The notes below the pieces were generated by a model. It had not been told where the DNA came from. It made no database searches and saw nothing but the letters and a program-made list of their open reading frames with translations. The translations under genes and the position numbers were made by a program. Below are positions 44,907 to 54,411 of a stretch of 64,000 nt of DNA, piece after piece. The stretch comes from Platanthera guangdongensis (Eukaryota; Streptophyta; Magnoliopsida; Asparagales; Orchidaceae), in contig CM077149.1 of the NCBI GenBank assembly GCA_039583875.1, forward strand, positions 18,737,194-18,801,193. Direction: 5' to 3'. The first letter of the stretch is position 1; each line of letters opens with the position of its first letter.

Positions 44907-46829
44907 ATGGGAATGGGCGGAGGCGGCGGCGACGTGGACGGACGAAGTAAGTGTGCCTGGACCTTCTCAGAGCACGATTTTCCTCACGCTGTCATCTCTG
45001 AGCGCGAGTACCTGGATGCTCTTAGCGACCACGTGCCGCCGAGCTTCTCTGCGAGACGGCCCGGCGATGGGGAAAAGATCAACGACTTATCCAGGGATGA
45101 GCTCGCCATCCCGCTAGCTCACTTTGAGGTGGGCCTGCGACTCCCCCTGTGGCCCGAGGTGCGCCAGGTGCTGAAATACTTCGGGGTCGTCCTGGGTCAG
45201 ATGACCCCGAACTCCATAGCCGTCATGGTGGGGTTCGCCTGCTTCCTGCGAGAGGAGCGAGTGGAGTTCAGCCTCGCCGTTTTCTGGAAGCTGTTTTCCT
45301 TCCGGGCGAATCGGGACGGGACCGCCTACTTCTCCAGCGCCCATCTCAAGGTGCGGGAGACAGTCAATAAGAGTCATAATTGGCTCAAGAAGTTCCTGTT
45401 CGTCAAAGGGGACTTCGGCAACGTCCCCTTCTCGCCGGTGCAGCTTAGCGAGGCGATCTACCGGCCGCCCAGCCTAGGCGGTCATGAAGCCGACTTGTGT
45501 GCGTTCTTTGCCGGGAAGAATTTTGAGGTCGCGTACCTGCGCCGCCATCTTGACGACCTCGTCGTCGTCCCGCCAGGGGGAGGTTTGCCACTCGCCACTG
45601 TTGTACCTTACCCCTATTTTTTCCTCTACCTCACCCCTTCTTCCTGGCAGGCGAGCGCGACATCCCTCTTCACCCCCCTTACGAGAGCGCTCGGATTCCC
45701 ACCGGGGTTCTCGCCCGAGCTCAGGCTGCGGATGCCGCTCAGCGCGACATCCCGTCAGTCCCGGCCAAGAAGCGGCCGGGTGGCGGACAGCCCACCCCTC
45801 CGCCGAAGGTGGCGAAGACCGCGGGTCAGCAACCCGCCGCGAGCCAAAGGAAAGGCAAGGCCCCTATGGACCCTCCGGCCGAGGGCCCTTCCCCCCCCCC
45901 CCCCCGCTGGTTGTTTCGACTAGCGATACCCCGGACCGGGCGGCGGGCACCTCCGCGCCGTCGGACGGGTCTCAAGCTGCTGCGAAGCCGGTGCCGAGGG
46001 GTCACCGCAACTTTGGCTATGGTGAGAGGTATCTGGACGAGCTCGGCGCTCCGCTCCTTTCGTGGGACAAGGAGTCAAATCGCGCCGCGATCTCGACATT
46101 GCTGCCGAGCTGGATGGAGCAGGACACTATCGGCGGGGAGGCCTACAACTTCTCGTTCGGCCTGTACTCGCGAGAAGACGCCGCCATCTACGACAAGGAG
46201 GCGACGCGAGTACTGGTTCACGAAAGCGCGCGGGCCCAGCTACGCGGCCTGGAGCTAGCTCACATGGTAGGGAGACGCTGTACTCAGCTGGAGCGGAACG
46301 CCACCTCCCTGAAGAAGCTGGCGGATGAGAGGGAGGAGGGCCAAAGGCTCGCTCAGGAGGACGCGAACATGCAGAGGAGGCGGGCCGACGCGGCCGAGGA
46401 GTCCCTCGCGCAGTACCTGGGCGGGGTGGTACGTATTCGCCCTGAACTACCCCCCTTCTCGTGAATATGGCTCACGACTCTTCTCCTTCCTCCTTCCAGG
46501 ATGCGGCGACGGCGAGCCGGATGGGTGCCGAGATCGCCACCCTTGCTCAGGACAAAGCGGCGTTGGAGGCGCGGGTACGCGAGCTGGAGGCCGCCGCCGC
46601 TGTCCCTCCTCCAGACAGCAGGGTCTGTCCGCTCGAGCACCACTCCGACTACGACTTGGAAGTGCTGATGCAAAAGAACGCCGCCAGCGCTGCGAAGTAT
46701 ACAATGCAAATGCTGCGACGCGCGGATCTCCTTACGAGCGAGGCGGCGGGACTCTCGGCGGAAGACGTGGTGCCGGCGCTATTTATCCCCGTGCCGGACC
46801 CTGGGGACAAAGCCTTCCAGCCCCTTTAG
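44907..46829 (+). CDS. Tat antisense gene 2, three exons, gypsy-type 'transposon' domain
   Basis: Exon 1 44,907-45,582 (MGMGGGGGDVDGRSKCAW), exon 2 45,651-46,428, exon 3 46,500-46,829. Introns of 68 and 71 bases have GT..AG ends and pyrimidine-rich acceptors (TTCCTGGCAG, TTCCTTCCAG), and both junctions keep phase. Exon 1 holds a domain like the plant 'putative gypsy type transposon' family (PF04195-like): FEVGLRLPLWPEVRQVLKYF, GQMTPNSIAVMVGFACFL, VFWKLFSF. Exon 2 continues through a basic/proline-rich linker to GYGERYLDELGAPLLSW and ends in a coiled coil (LKKLADEREEGQRLAQEDAN); exon 3 adds EIATLAQDKAALEARVRELE. A C17 run near 45,891-45,907 puts the two halves of exon 2 in different frames, a one-base slip that may be real or a sequencing error. 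Role unknown. Confidence 0.65.
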
Positions 46830-47223
46830 GACTTCTCGCCCCGGATCTCGCGTCTCCCCTGCCTTTTGACATTTATTTCTTTTTAGATGTATATTATTAT
46901 CTACGTTTACCTGTTTTGAGATGTACGCGCGGGCTGCGCCTATACTTCGTCTTTTTCAGCTATTGTTGTTTTTATAAATGCTCTCTCGTCTGCCTTATTT
47001 ATACATTTGCTATTGCCGTGCGACGCGACCTGCCCCTGTGACCCGGCCCCGATGAGGCGGCTGCTCGCCCGCCGAGCGAGGCGAGCCAGCTCGTCCCTTG
47101 TCTGTATTGCCTAATTTCTTGCGGAGTCTCGCCCGGGTCCTCACCTCCGCTCGGCCGCCTTTCCTGGGGCTGGGGGGTTATGTTAGACCCCTCCCCTTTT
47201 TGATAAACTTTTGTGATTCCGAC
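46830..47223. other. Tat 3' region between antisense gene and tandem array
   Basis: No gene recognised. T-rich DNA after the gene's stop may hold its poly(A) site. Confidence 0.5.
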
Positions 47224-47239
47224 ATGTTAACATTGTTTG

Positions 47240-48836
47240 AGTAGTTCCCGGCCTCGCCGGCTAGGTGGGAGTACGGGAGCGTGATTTGTTCTGGGTTGTA
47301 AGTTATTGCCATCGAGTGACTTCCGGCCCTGCCAGCTAGGTGGGAGCCTGGCAGCGGGATCTTCTCGAGGCTAGGGATGACACCGAGTGACTTCCGGCCC
47401 TGCCAGCTAGGTGGGAGCCTGGCAGCGGGATCTCCTCGGGGTCCAAACTCATTCCATCGAGTGACTTCCGGCCCTGCCAGCTAGGTGGGAGCCTGGCAGC
47501 GGGATCTTCTCGAGGCTAGGGATGACACCGAGTGACTTCCGGCCCTGCCAGCTAGGTGGGAGTCTGGCAGCGGGATCTCCTCGGGGTCCAAACTCATTCC
47601 ATCGAGTGACTTCCGGCCCTGCCAGCTAGGTGGGAGCCTGGCAGCGGGAACTTCTCGTGGCTAGGGATGACACCGAGTGACTTCCGGCCCTGCCAGCTAG
47701 GTGGGAGCCTGGCAGCTGGATCTCCTCGGGGTCCAAACTCATTCCATCGAGTGACTTCCGGCCCTGCCAGCTAGGTGGGAGCCTGGCAGCGGGATCTTCT
47801 CGAGACTAGGGATGACACCGAGTGACTTCCGGCCCTGCCAGCTAGGTGGGAGCCTGGCAGCGGGATCTCCTCGGGGTCCAAACTCATTCCATCGAGTGAC
47901 TTCCGGCCCTGCCAGCTAGGTGGGAGCCTGGCAGCGGGATCTTCTCGAGGCTAGGGATGACACCGAGTGACTTCCGGCCCTGCCAGCTAGGTGAGAGCCT
48001 GGCAGCGGGATCTTCTCGGGGTCCAAACTCATTCCATCGAGTGACTTCCGGCCCTGCCAGCTAGGTGGGAGCCTGGCAGCGGGATCTTCTCGAGGCTAGG
48101 GATGACAGCGAGTGACTTCCGGCCCTGCCAGCTAGGTGAGAGCCTGACAGCGGGATCTTCTCGGGGTCCAAGCTCATTCCATCGAGTGACTTCCGGCCCT
48201 GCCAGCTAGGTGGGAGCCTGGCAGCGGGATCTTCTCGAGGCTAGGGATGACACCGAGTGACTTCCGGCCCTGCCAGCTAGGTGAGAGTCTGGCAGCGGGA
48301 TCTTCTCGGGGTCCAAACTCATTCCATCGAGTGACTTCCGGCTCTGCCAGCTAGGTGGGAGCCTGGCAGCGGGATCTTCTCGAGGCTAGGGATGACACCG
48401 AGTGACTTCCGGCCCTACCAGCTAGGTGAGAGCCTGGCAGCGGAATCTTCTTGGGGTCCAAACTCATTCCATCGAGTGACTTCCGGCCCTGCCAGCTAGG
48501 TGGGAGCCTGGCAGCGGGATCTTCTCGAGGTCAAAACTCATTCCATCGAGTGACTTCCGGCCCTGCCAGCTAGGTGGGAGCCTGGCAGCGGGATCTTCTC
48601 GAGGCTAGGGATGACACCGAGTGACTTCCGGCCCTGCCAGCTAGGTGAGAGCCTGGCAGCGGGATCTTCTCGGGGTCCAAACTCATTCCATCGAGTGACT
48701 TCCGGCCCTGCCAGCTAGGTGGGAGCCTGGCAGCGGGATCTTCTCGAGGCTAGGGATGACACCGAGTGACTTCCGGCCCTGCCAGCTAGGTGAGAGTCTG
48801 GCAGCGGGATCTTCTCGGGGTCCAAACTCATTCCAA
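47240..48836. repeat. tandem array of about 22 hairpin units (71/74-bp alternating)
   Basis: Units of 71 and 74 bases alternate, giving a 145-base higher-order repeat. Every unit contains GAGTGACTTCCGGCCCTGCC and a hairpin CTGCCAG-CTAGGTGGGAGC-CTGGCAG. One type ends GGCTAGGGATGACACC, the other GGGGTCCAAACTCATTCCAT. The first unit is degenerate and the rest are over 95% alike. It lies between integrase and the antisense genes. Tat and Ogre elements often have tandem repeats in this 3' untranslated region, which can seed satellites. Confidence 0.95.
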
Positions 48837-48921
48837 TCCTCTGTGCAAGCTGGCTATGGCAATTCTGGGGGGGGGGGAGAAAAAGGAATTCATTATAACA
48901 AATCGTGTTGCTTACAGGTGC

Positions 48922-51900
48922 TTAGGGAAAAAACCTCTTCAGGTCGTCTCCACTCCAGGTGAGACTCAGGGTCTCGCCCTCTACATTTTGGAGCCGATAG
49001 CCCCCTGACTTCAAAGCTTCCTTCACAATGAATGGCCCCTCCCAGCTGGGGTTGAGCTTTCCAACGGACGCTGACCTTCCTGCCGCGTCCACCTTCTTCA
49101 GCACCAGGTCTCCTTCCGCGAACTGCTTGACCCTGACATGCTTGTCAAAGTATTTTGTCATCCTCCTTTTGACCTCCTGTCGGACGGCCGAAAGGTCCCT
49201 CAACTCTTCCACCATGTCAAGGGAGAGTCTCAGCTCCCCCTCGTTCTCGGCTCTCCATTCCTCTCGGCCCTCCCTGGCCGCCCCGACTCGCGGCGTCTGG
49301 ACTTCAAATTCTATGGGGAGCACCGTCTCGCACCCATGGGAGAGCTTGAAGGGGGTCTCCCCCGTGGCCGTGTTAGGGGTGGTTCTTCGGGCCCAAAGAA
49401 CTGCGGGGAGCTGCTCCACCCAGCTTCCCCTCAAGTTTTCCACCTTTTTCTTGAGGAGGTTGACAATGATCTTGTTCGCGGCCTCCACCTGCCCGTTACT
49501 CCTGGGGTAGTGGACCGAGGAAAACCTGAGGTCGATTCCAAGCTGCTCGCAGAAGCTGGTGAACTCGGCACTGGCGAACTGGGGTCCGTTGTCGGTGACG
49601 ATGGCCTGGGGCAGCCCATGGCGACAGATGATCTCCCCCCAGACAAAGTTCCTGATCACCTGGGAGGTCACCTTGACCAACGTCTTCACCTCCATCCACT
49701 TCGAGAAGTAGTCGATCATCACCAGGAGGAACCTTCTCTGACCGCTGGCCTGGGGAAACGGCCCAACCAAATCCATTCCCCAGATTGCAAAGGGCCAGGG
49801 GGTCGTGATACTCTTGAGCTGTTGGGCCGGCTGTAGCTGGAGGGGGGCAAACAGCTGGCACTTATGACATCTCCTTGCGAACTCCGCGGCGTCTCGGCCC
49901 AGGGTGGGCCAGAAATATCCTTGCCTGATTATCCTCCCCTCCAGGGTCCGACTCCCGGAATGACTCCCGCACTCCCCGGAGTGGACTTCTTCTAAGATCC
50001 TCTGCGCCTCACCCTCGGCTACGCAGCGAGCCAGCATCCCGGAGAGGGTCTTCCTGTATAGCTGCCCGTCTTTAAGGAGGTAGTAAGCGGACTTGTGCCT
50101 CAGCTTCTTCCTGTCTACTCCCTCCGGATACTCTCCCGTGGAGAGGAAAACCACTACTGGATCCATCCACGAAGGCTGCTGATCGATCTCCATGAGCTCC
50201 CCCTCTTCGATGGAGGGGCGGATCAGGTCGGTGATGGTGCCCCCCACCCGGGGGCCATGCTTTGCTAGCTGGTCGGCCTGGTCATTCTCTCCCCTTGGTA
50301 CGTGTCGGATGGAGAAAGTCTGGAAGGTCCCTATGACCCCCTTTACTTTGGCCAAGTATAACTTCAGGGTGGGCTCCCTTGCTTCGAACTCCCCGTTGAT
50401 CTGGGAAGCCACCACCATGGAGTCGGTTAGGACCTCCACATCCAGCACTCCCAACTCTCTGGCCAGGCGCAGCCCCGCTATCACTGCTTCGTACTCGGCC
50501 TGGTTGTTGGTAATGGGAAAATGCACCACCACCGTCTGCTCAATCTGAGTCCCTTGAGGGCTCTCCAGAACCACTCCTACTCCAAGGGAATGCCTTCCTG
50601 AGGCTCCATCCACCCTCACCTTCCAAGGAGTCGGGCGGGTGAGCTCCTCCTCCGCTACTTCTACCACGTAGTCGGCCAGGAAGTCGGCCATCGCCTGAGC
50701 TTTGATTGAGAGCCGCGGAACGAAGGAGACATCGAACTCGCTCAGCTCCACCGACCATTTGGCTAGCCGGCCTGAATGCTCCACCCCCTCGAAGATGTTG
50801 CGGAGAGGATGGTCGGTCACCACTCGGATTGAGTGTGCCTGGAAGTAAGGTCGTAGCCTCCGAGCCGAGACGATTAGTGCGAATGCAAGCTTCTCCAAGA
50901 TCGGATACCGGAGCTCGGCCTTCCTCAGGACCCGACTGACGTAATAAATAGGGAGCTGCCTCTTCCCTTCTTCACGCACCAAGACGGAGCTCAAGGCCTC
51001 TGCCCCGACCCCGAGATATAAGAACAAATCCTCACCCTCCTTCGGCCCTTGTAGCAGCGGAGCCTGTGTCAACTGCGTCTTGAGGGCCTGGAACGCCTCC
51101 TCGCATTCCTTGGTCCATTCGAACCTCTGGCCTCCCCTCAGCGTTTTGAAGAAGGGGGAGCACTTCTCCCCTGCCCGAGAAAGGAAGCGACTCAGCCCTC
51201 CTAGCTTCCATGTCAACCGTTGGACCTCCTTTGCATTCCGTGGGGACCCCAGCTCCAAGATAGCCCTGACCTCGTCTGGATTCGGCTCGACCCCCGCGGG
51301 GGTGAGGAGATGCCCCAGGAACTTCCCCCGGCCGGCCCCAAAGACACACTTGAGGGGATTCAGCCGCATCTTGTATCTGCGTAGGGTGGCGAAGGTCTCT
51401 TCCAAGTCCCGGAGGTGTGAGTCCACATCCCGGCTTTTGATCATGAGGTCGTCCACGTATACCTCCAAGTTCCTTCCCCTTTGCTCCTTGAAGACTCTGT
51501 CCATCATTTTTTGGTAGGTGGCCCCGGCGTTCTTCAGTCCGAACGGCATCATCTTGTAGCAGTAGCAGCCGTCCCCTGTGATGAATGAGACATCCTTGAT
51601 GTCCGGGGGGTGCATCCTAATCTGATGGTAACCTGAAAAGGCATCTAAAAAACTCATCACAGAAAAGCCGACGGCTGAGTCAACCAGCGCGTCGATCCGA
51701 GACAAAGGATAACAGTCCTTAGGACAAGCTTTATTAAGAAGGGAAAAATCGATACACAATCGCCAGCGGCCGTCTCCTTTTTTGACCATCACAACGTTGG
51801 AGACCCAGCCGGGGTACTGAATTTCGGACACGAAGCCAGCCTTGAGAAGCTTCGCCACCTCCTCCCTGATGGGTTCCGCCAGCTTGTCTGTCGTGGATCT

Positions 51901-52575
51901 CTTTTTCTGCTGAACGGGGCGTGTCCCCGGGTCCAAGTTGAGGCGGTGGCAGGCCACATCCGCGTCAACCCCCGGCATCTCCGCGGCGCTCCAGGCGAAG
52001 ATGTCCACATTCTTCCGGATGCACTCCAGCATCCTGCCTTGGTCCTCCGGGGTCAGCCCTCCGCTGACGCGGATCTTCTCCATCCTTCCTCCCCGGGTGA
52101 GCACCTCCAGCTCCACCACTTCTTCCGCCGCCTCCAGCCTGGACCGCTCCCCCCATCCTTCGGCGTCCCCTTCCTCCGGAACGGGGACCTCTACCTCCAT
52201 TTCTCCTCCCACGGCCCTTACTTCAGCCACCTCCTCCAGGTCTCCTCCTGCCGCCTTCTCTGCGCAGTCCTTCACTCCCTGCTCTTCCCCTCCTGCTCCC
52301 TGCTCGACCTCCTCCATCCTCCGCCCCATCTCCTCGGCTCCCTCCTGCCAAGAGATGGTGTTCACCGCAGTGACATAGCACTCCCGTGCCACCTTTGGGT
52401 CCCCCCTAACCCTGACCTGCACCCCCTCAATGTTGAACTTCAAGCACTGGTGGAATGATGAGGGACGCAGCGGAAGGCGCTGATCAGGGGCCTCCCGAAG
52501 ATTGCGCTGTAGCTGCTGGGGCGCCCACAATGACGAACTTGCAGTTTCGGGACTGCCCCCCCCCCAGGGTGACAT
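48922..52575 (-). CDS. Tat pol: RT, RNase H, second RNase H, integrase
   Basis: An uninterrupted frame of 1,217 codons. RT: VVMVKKGDGRWRLCIDF, SFLDAFSGYHQI and the catalytic YVDD (EVYVDDLMIKS). The first RNase H follows (LYLGVGAEALSSVLVREEGK), partly decayed in its usual DAS motif. After a spacer comes a second, archaeal-like RNase H (WKVRVDGASGRHSLGVGVVL ... NNQAEYEAVIAGL ... LTDSMVVASQ), the hallmark of Tat. Integrase has its HHCC zinc finger (HSGECGSHSG ... CHKCQ) and DDE core (WGMDLVGPFP, IVTDNGPQFAS, NGQVEAANK). The first 100 codons overlap the end of protease in a different frame. Enzymes look intact from RT on, so proteins could act if the upstream frame is solved. Confidence 0.93.
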   Translation of the reverse strand: MSPWGGGSPETASSSLWAPQQLQRNLREAPDQRLPLRPSSFHQCLKFNIEGVQVRVRGDPKVARECYVTAVNTISWQEGAEEMGRRMEEVEQGAGGEEQGVKDCAEKAAGGDLEEVAEVRAVGGEMEVEVPVPEEGDAEGWGERSRLEAAEEVVELEVLTRGGRMEKIRVSGGLTPEDQGRMLECIRKNVDIFAWSAAEMPGVDADVACHRLNLDPGTRPVQQKKRSTTDKLAEPIREEVAKLLKAGFVSEIQYPGWVSNVVMVKKGDGRWRLCIDFSLLNKACPKDCYPLSRIDALVDSAVGFSVMSFLDAFSGYHQIRMHPPDIKDVSFITGDGCYCYKMMPFGLKNAGATYQKMMDRVFKEQRGRNLEVYVDDLMIKSRDVDSHLRDLEETFATLRRYKMRLNPLKCVFGAGRGKFLGHLLTPAGVEPNPDEVRAILELGSPRNAKEVQRLTWKLGGLSRFLSRAGEKCSPFFKTLRGGQRFEWTKECEEAFQALKTQLTQAPLLQGPKEGEDLFLYLGVGAEALSSVLVREEGKRQLPIYYVSRVLRKAELRYPILEKLAFALIVSARRLRPYFQAHSIRVVTDHPLRNIFEGVEHSGRLAKWSVELSEFDVSFVPRLSIKAQAMADFLADYVVEVAEEELTRPTPWKVRVDGASGRHSLGVGVVLESPQGTQIEQTVVVHFPITNNQAEYEAVIAGLRLARELGVLDVEVLTDSMVVASQINGEFEAREPTLKLYLAKVKGVIGTFQTFSIRHVPRGENDQADQLAKHGPRVGGTITDLIRPSIEEGELMEIDQQPSWMDPVVVFLSTGEYPEGVDRKKLRHKSAYYLLKDGQLYRKTLSGMLARCVAEGEAQRILEEVHSGECGSHSGSRTLEGRIIRQGYFWPTLGRDAAEFARRCHKCQLFAPLQLQPAQQLKSITTPWPFAIWGMDLVGPFPQASGQRRFLLVMIDYFSKWMEVKTLVKVTSQVIRNFVWGEIICRHGLPQAIVTDNGPQFASAEFTSFCEQLGIDLRFSSVHYPRSNGQVEAANKIIVNLLKKKVENLRGSWVEQLPAVLWARRTTPNTATGETPFKLSHGCETVLPIEFEVQTPRVGAAREGREEWRAENEGELRLSLDMVEELRDLSAVRQEVKRRMTKYFDKHVRVKQFAEGDLVLKKVDAAGRSASVGKLNPSWEGPFIVKEALKSGGYRLQNVEGETLSLTWSGDDLKRFFP

Positions 52576-52760
52576 GAAGGCCGACTCCTCCCTCTACTTC
52601 CTTCCTTTCTCCCGAGAACCCGAACAAGGGCCCGTCCGAGGCCAGCACCCTCTTAGCCTCCACCTGCATCGCGTCAAACGCCTTTTTGAAGACGACGTTC
52701 ACGGAGCTCCCATTGTCCACGAGGATCCGAGAGACAGTGAAGTTCTCGATGGCGGCCTTG
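52484..52760 (-). pseudogene. Tat aspartic protease, frame-broken
   Basis: ALVIKAAIENFTVSRILVDN then GSSVNVVFKKAFDAM is the Tat-type protease with D-N-G active site, and CKFVIVGAP follows. The frame differs from both gag and pol. A one-base loss after GAP hides SSYSAIFGRPLISAF in another frame, and a further shift is needed to enter pol. A run of ten C at 52,556-52,565 lies inside it. Confidence 0.8.
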
Positions 52761-54356
52761 ATGACCAGCGCCCCCAGCAGCTACAGCGCAATCACTTCTG
52801 GAGAAGGTGATCCTCTCCTCCGGGGGCGGGGTTTGGGATGTAGAGGCGACGCTCCGCCGGTACATGGTGTGGAGGCTTGCCTTGCGGGAAGCCTCGATCC
52901 CTACTCCCCCGTGGATCACTCTGATCCCTCCTCGGGTCCCGACATCGACCCGGTCCTCGCAACGATCCTCCTCTGCCCGAGGCAGGACCTCCTCGATCCT
53001 CACTTCTTGTCGTGCCTCCTCCTGCTGCTGCTGTCGTCCCCTATTCCCTCTCATCTCCAAGAATTCCGGGCACGTGGCTGTTGCGTGCCCCTCTTCCTGA
53101 TGGAAGTCGCAATAGGGCAGCTCCACCCTGAACTCTCTTCTCCTTCTCCTCATGATCTCCCTCCTTGCTCCCAAAGTTATGGCCATGGCCTCCTCCTGAT
53201 CGGGGAGCCGGGGCCGGTGACCCTGCCTCCAGCCCGGTGGGTGGAACTGGTCCTGCCTCCCCTGATAGTGACCCCTTCCGAAGTACCCTCTCTGTGGCCC
53301 CTGCCCCTGCCACTCTGGTCTCCAACCCAGCCGACGGTCGGGCTCCTGACGCCCCCACCCCGGCTGCTGTCCTTGGAGCTGCCTCTGCTCCCTCTGCCTG
53401 GGCTCCCCTCTTCTCTCCTCCTGCGCTCTTCCTCCCTTCGACTCCTTCTCTTCCTCGGTGGCCCATCTGGCTAGCTTCCTTGCGAACTCCGGATTCGACG
53501 CCTCCCCGTCGACTTCTCTAGCCGCCCTCTCCATCAACTCCTCGTAGGAGAGAGGGGGAATTCTCTTCAGCTCCATTCGGAAGAACCCCTGCTGCAGGCC
53601 CAGGGTGAAGGCCATCATCAGACTATGGCCCGGCATCTCCTGGACCTGGGTAACCTCCTCCTGGAATCGATCCACATAGCTCCCCAACGTCTCGTTCACT
53701 CCTTGCTTAATGTGGAACAAGGACTCAGACTCCTTCTTCCTCTTCTTCGAAGTAGTGAACCTCAGCATGAATCCTCGGCGCAGGTCCTCAAAACAGTAGA
53801 TGGAGCTAGCCGGGAGCTGGTGGAACCACTCCCTTGCCTTCTCTCGGAGGGTGATGGCGAAGAGACGGCACTTGAATCCGTCCGACATCTGACGGATGGA
53901 GACCACGTCTTCGAACCATTGGACGTGCTGGACCGGGTCTCCCTTCCCGGTGTAATAGGACATCTCGGGCTCTCTGAACCCTTCTGGTACTGGTGCTGAG
54001 GAAACCAGCTCGCTGAAAGGACTGCATCCCCCCACTGGGCGAGCCGGCGAATCTCGCGGACCCAGCTCGCCGAACCTGCCTCGGCTTGCCGAGCCGGGGA
54101 AAAGCTCGCGCCCCGAGAGCTCGCCCCCTCGGCCTTCCTCGGCCACTTCCTTTCCAGCTCGCCGGCCAGGGGCGTCCTCGCCCAAAGAGGGGGCGGCCGC
54201 GATCTGGGCTGCCGGGGTCGAGCACTCAGCCCGCACAACGAGTGCGATCTTGACGAGGCCCAGCACCTCGTTCCTGAAGTCTTCAAACATTCCCACCGTT
54301 GCGAGAGGCGGTGGGGGCGGCGAGTCCTGCCTGTCAGATCCTTGTCCTCCCGTCAT
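52674..54356 (-). CDS. Tat gag
   Basis: ATG at 54,356 starts MTGGQGSDRQDSPPPPPLAT. The Retrotrans_gag domain spans YYTGKGDPVQHVQWFEDVVS, KAREWFHQLP, FMLRFTTSKKRKKES and LGSYVDRFQEEVTQVQ. An Arg/Gln-rich basic stretch follows, then a zinc-knuckle-like YCDFHQEEGHATATC. After ITFSRSD (about 52,800) the frame no longer matches gag or protease; there an inverted copy of a protease segment has been inserted. The start lies 36 bases inside the primer site. Confidence 0.88.
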   Translation of the reverse strand: MTGGQGSDRQDSPPPPPLATVGMFEDFRNEVLGLVKIALVVRAECSTPAAQIAAAPSLGEDAPGRRAGKEVAEEGRGGELSGRELFPGSASRGRFGELGPRDSPARPVGGCSPFSELVSSAPVPEGFREPEMSYYTGKGDPVQHVQWFEDVVSIRQMSDGFKCRLFAITLREKAREWFHQLPASSIYCFEDLRRGFMLRFTTSKKRKKESESLFHIKQGVNETLGSYVDRFQEEVTQVQEMPGHSLMMAFTLGLQQGFFRMELKRIPPLSYEELMERAAREVDGEASNPEFARKLARWATEEEKESKGGRAQEERRGEPRQREQRQLQGQQPGWGRQEPDRRLGWRPEWQGQGPQRGYFGRGHYQGRQDQFHPPGWRQGHRPRLPDQEEAMAITLGARREIMRRRRREFRVELPYCDFHQEEGHATATCPEFLEMRGNRGRQQQQEEARQEVRIEEVLPRAEEDRCEDRVDVGTRGGIRVIHGGVGIEASRKASLHTMYRRSVASTSQTPPPEERITFSRSDCAVAAGGAGHQGRHRELHCLSDPRGQWELRERRLQKGV

Positions 54357-54391
54357 TGAGCTCGCCGAAGCTTTTCTGCACTGACCACTCT

Positions 54392-54408
54392 CCACGCTCA
54401 CCGCACCA
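54392..54408 (-). promoter_or_regulatory. primer binding site complementary to tRNA-Phe
   Basis: Three bases inside the 5' LTR the minus strand reads TGGTGCGGTGAGCGTGG. Its complement, CCACGCTCACCGCACCA, equals the last 14 bases of plant tRNA-Phe(GAA) plus CCA (from memory of the Arabidopsis gene), a 17 of 17 match. Confidence 0.8.
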
Positions 54409-54411
54409 AGA

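Noticed and set aside
46325..47041. 238-codon plus-strand frame overlapping antisense gene 2
   Set aside because: Shadow of exons 2 and 3 in another frame.
47240..48836. CRISPR-like regular repeats
   Set aside because: The units are contiguous tandem repeats in a plant retrotransposon; the variable parts are two alternating sequences, not unique spacers.
49028..53521. Plus-strand frames opposite Tat gag-pol
   Set aside because: Antisense shadows of coding DNA; no splice sites or promoters as in the real antisense genes downstream.
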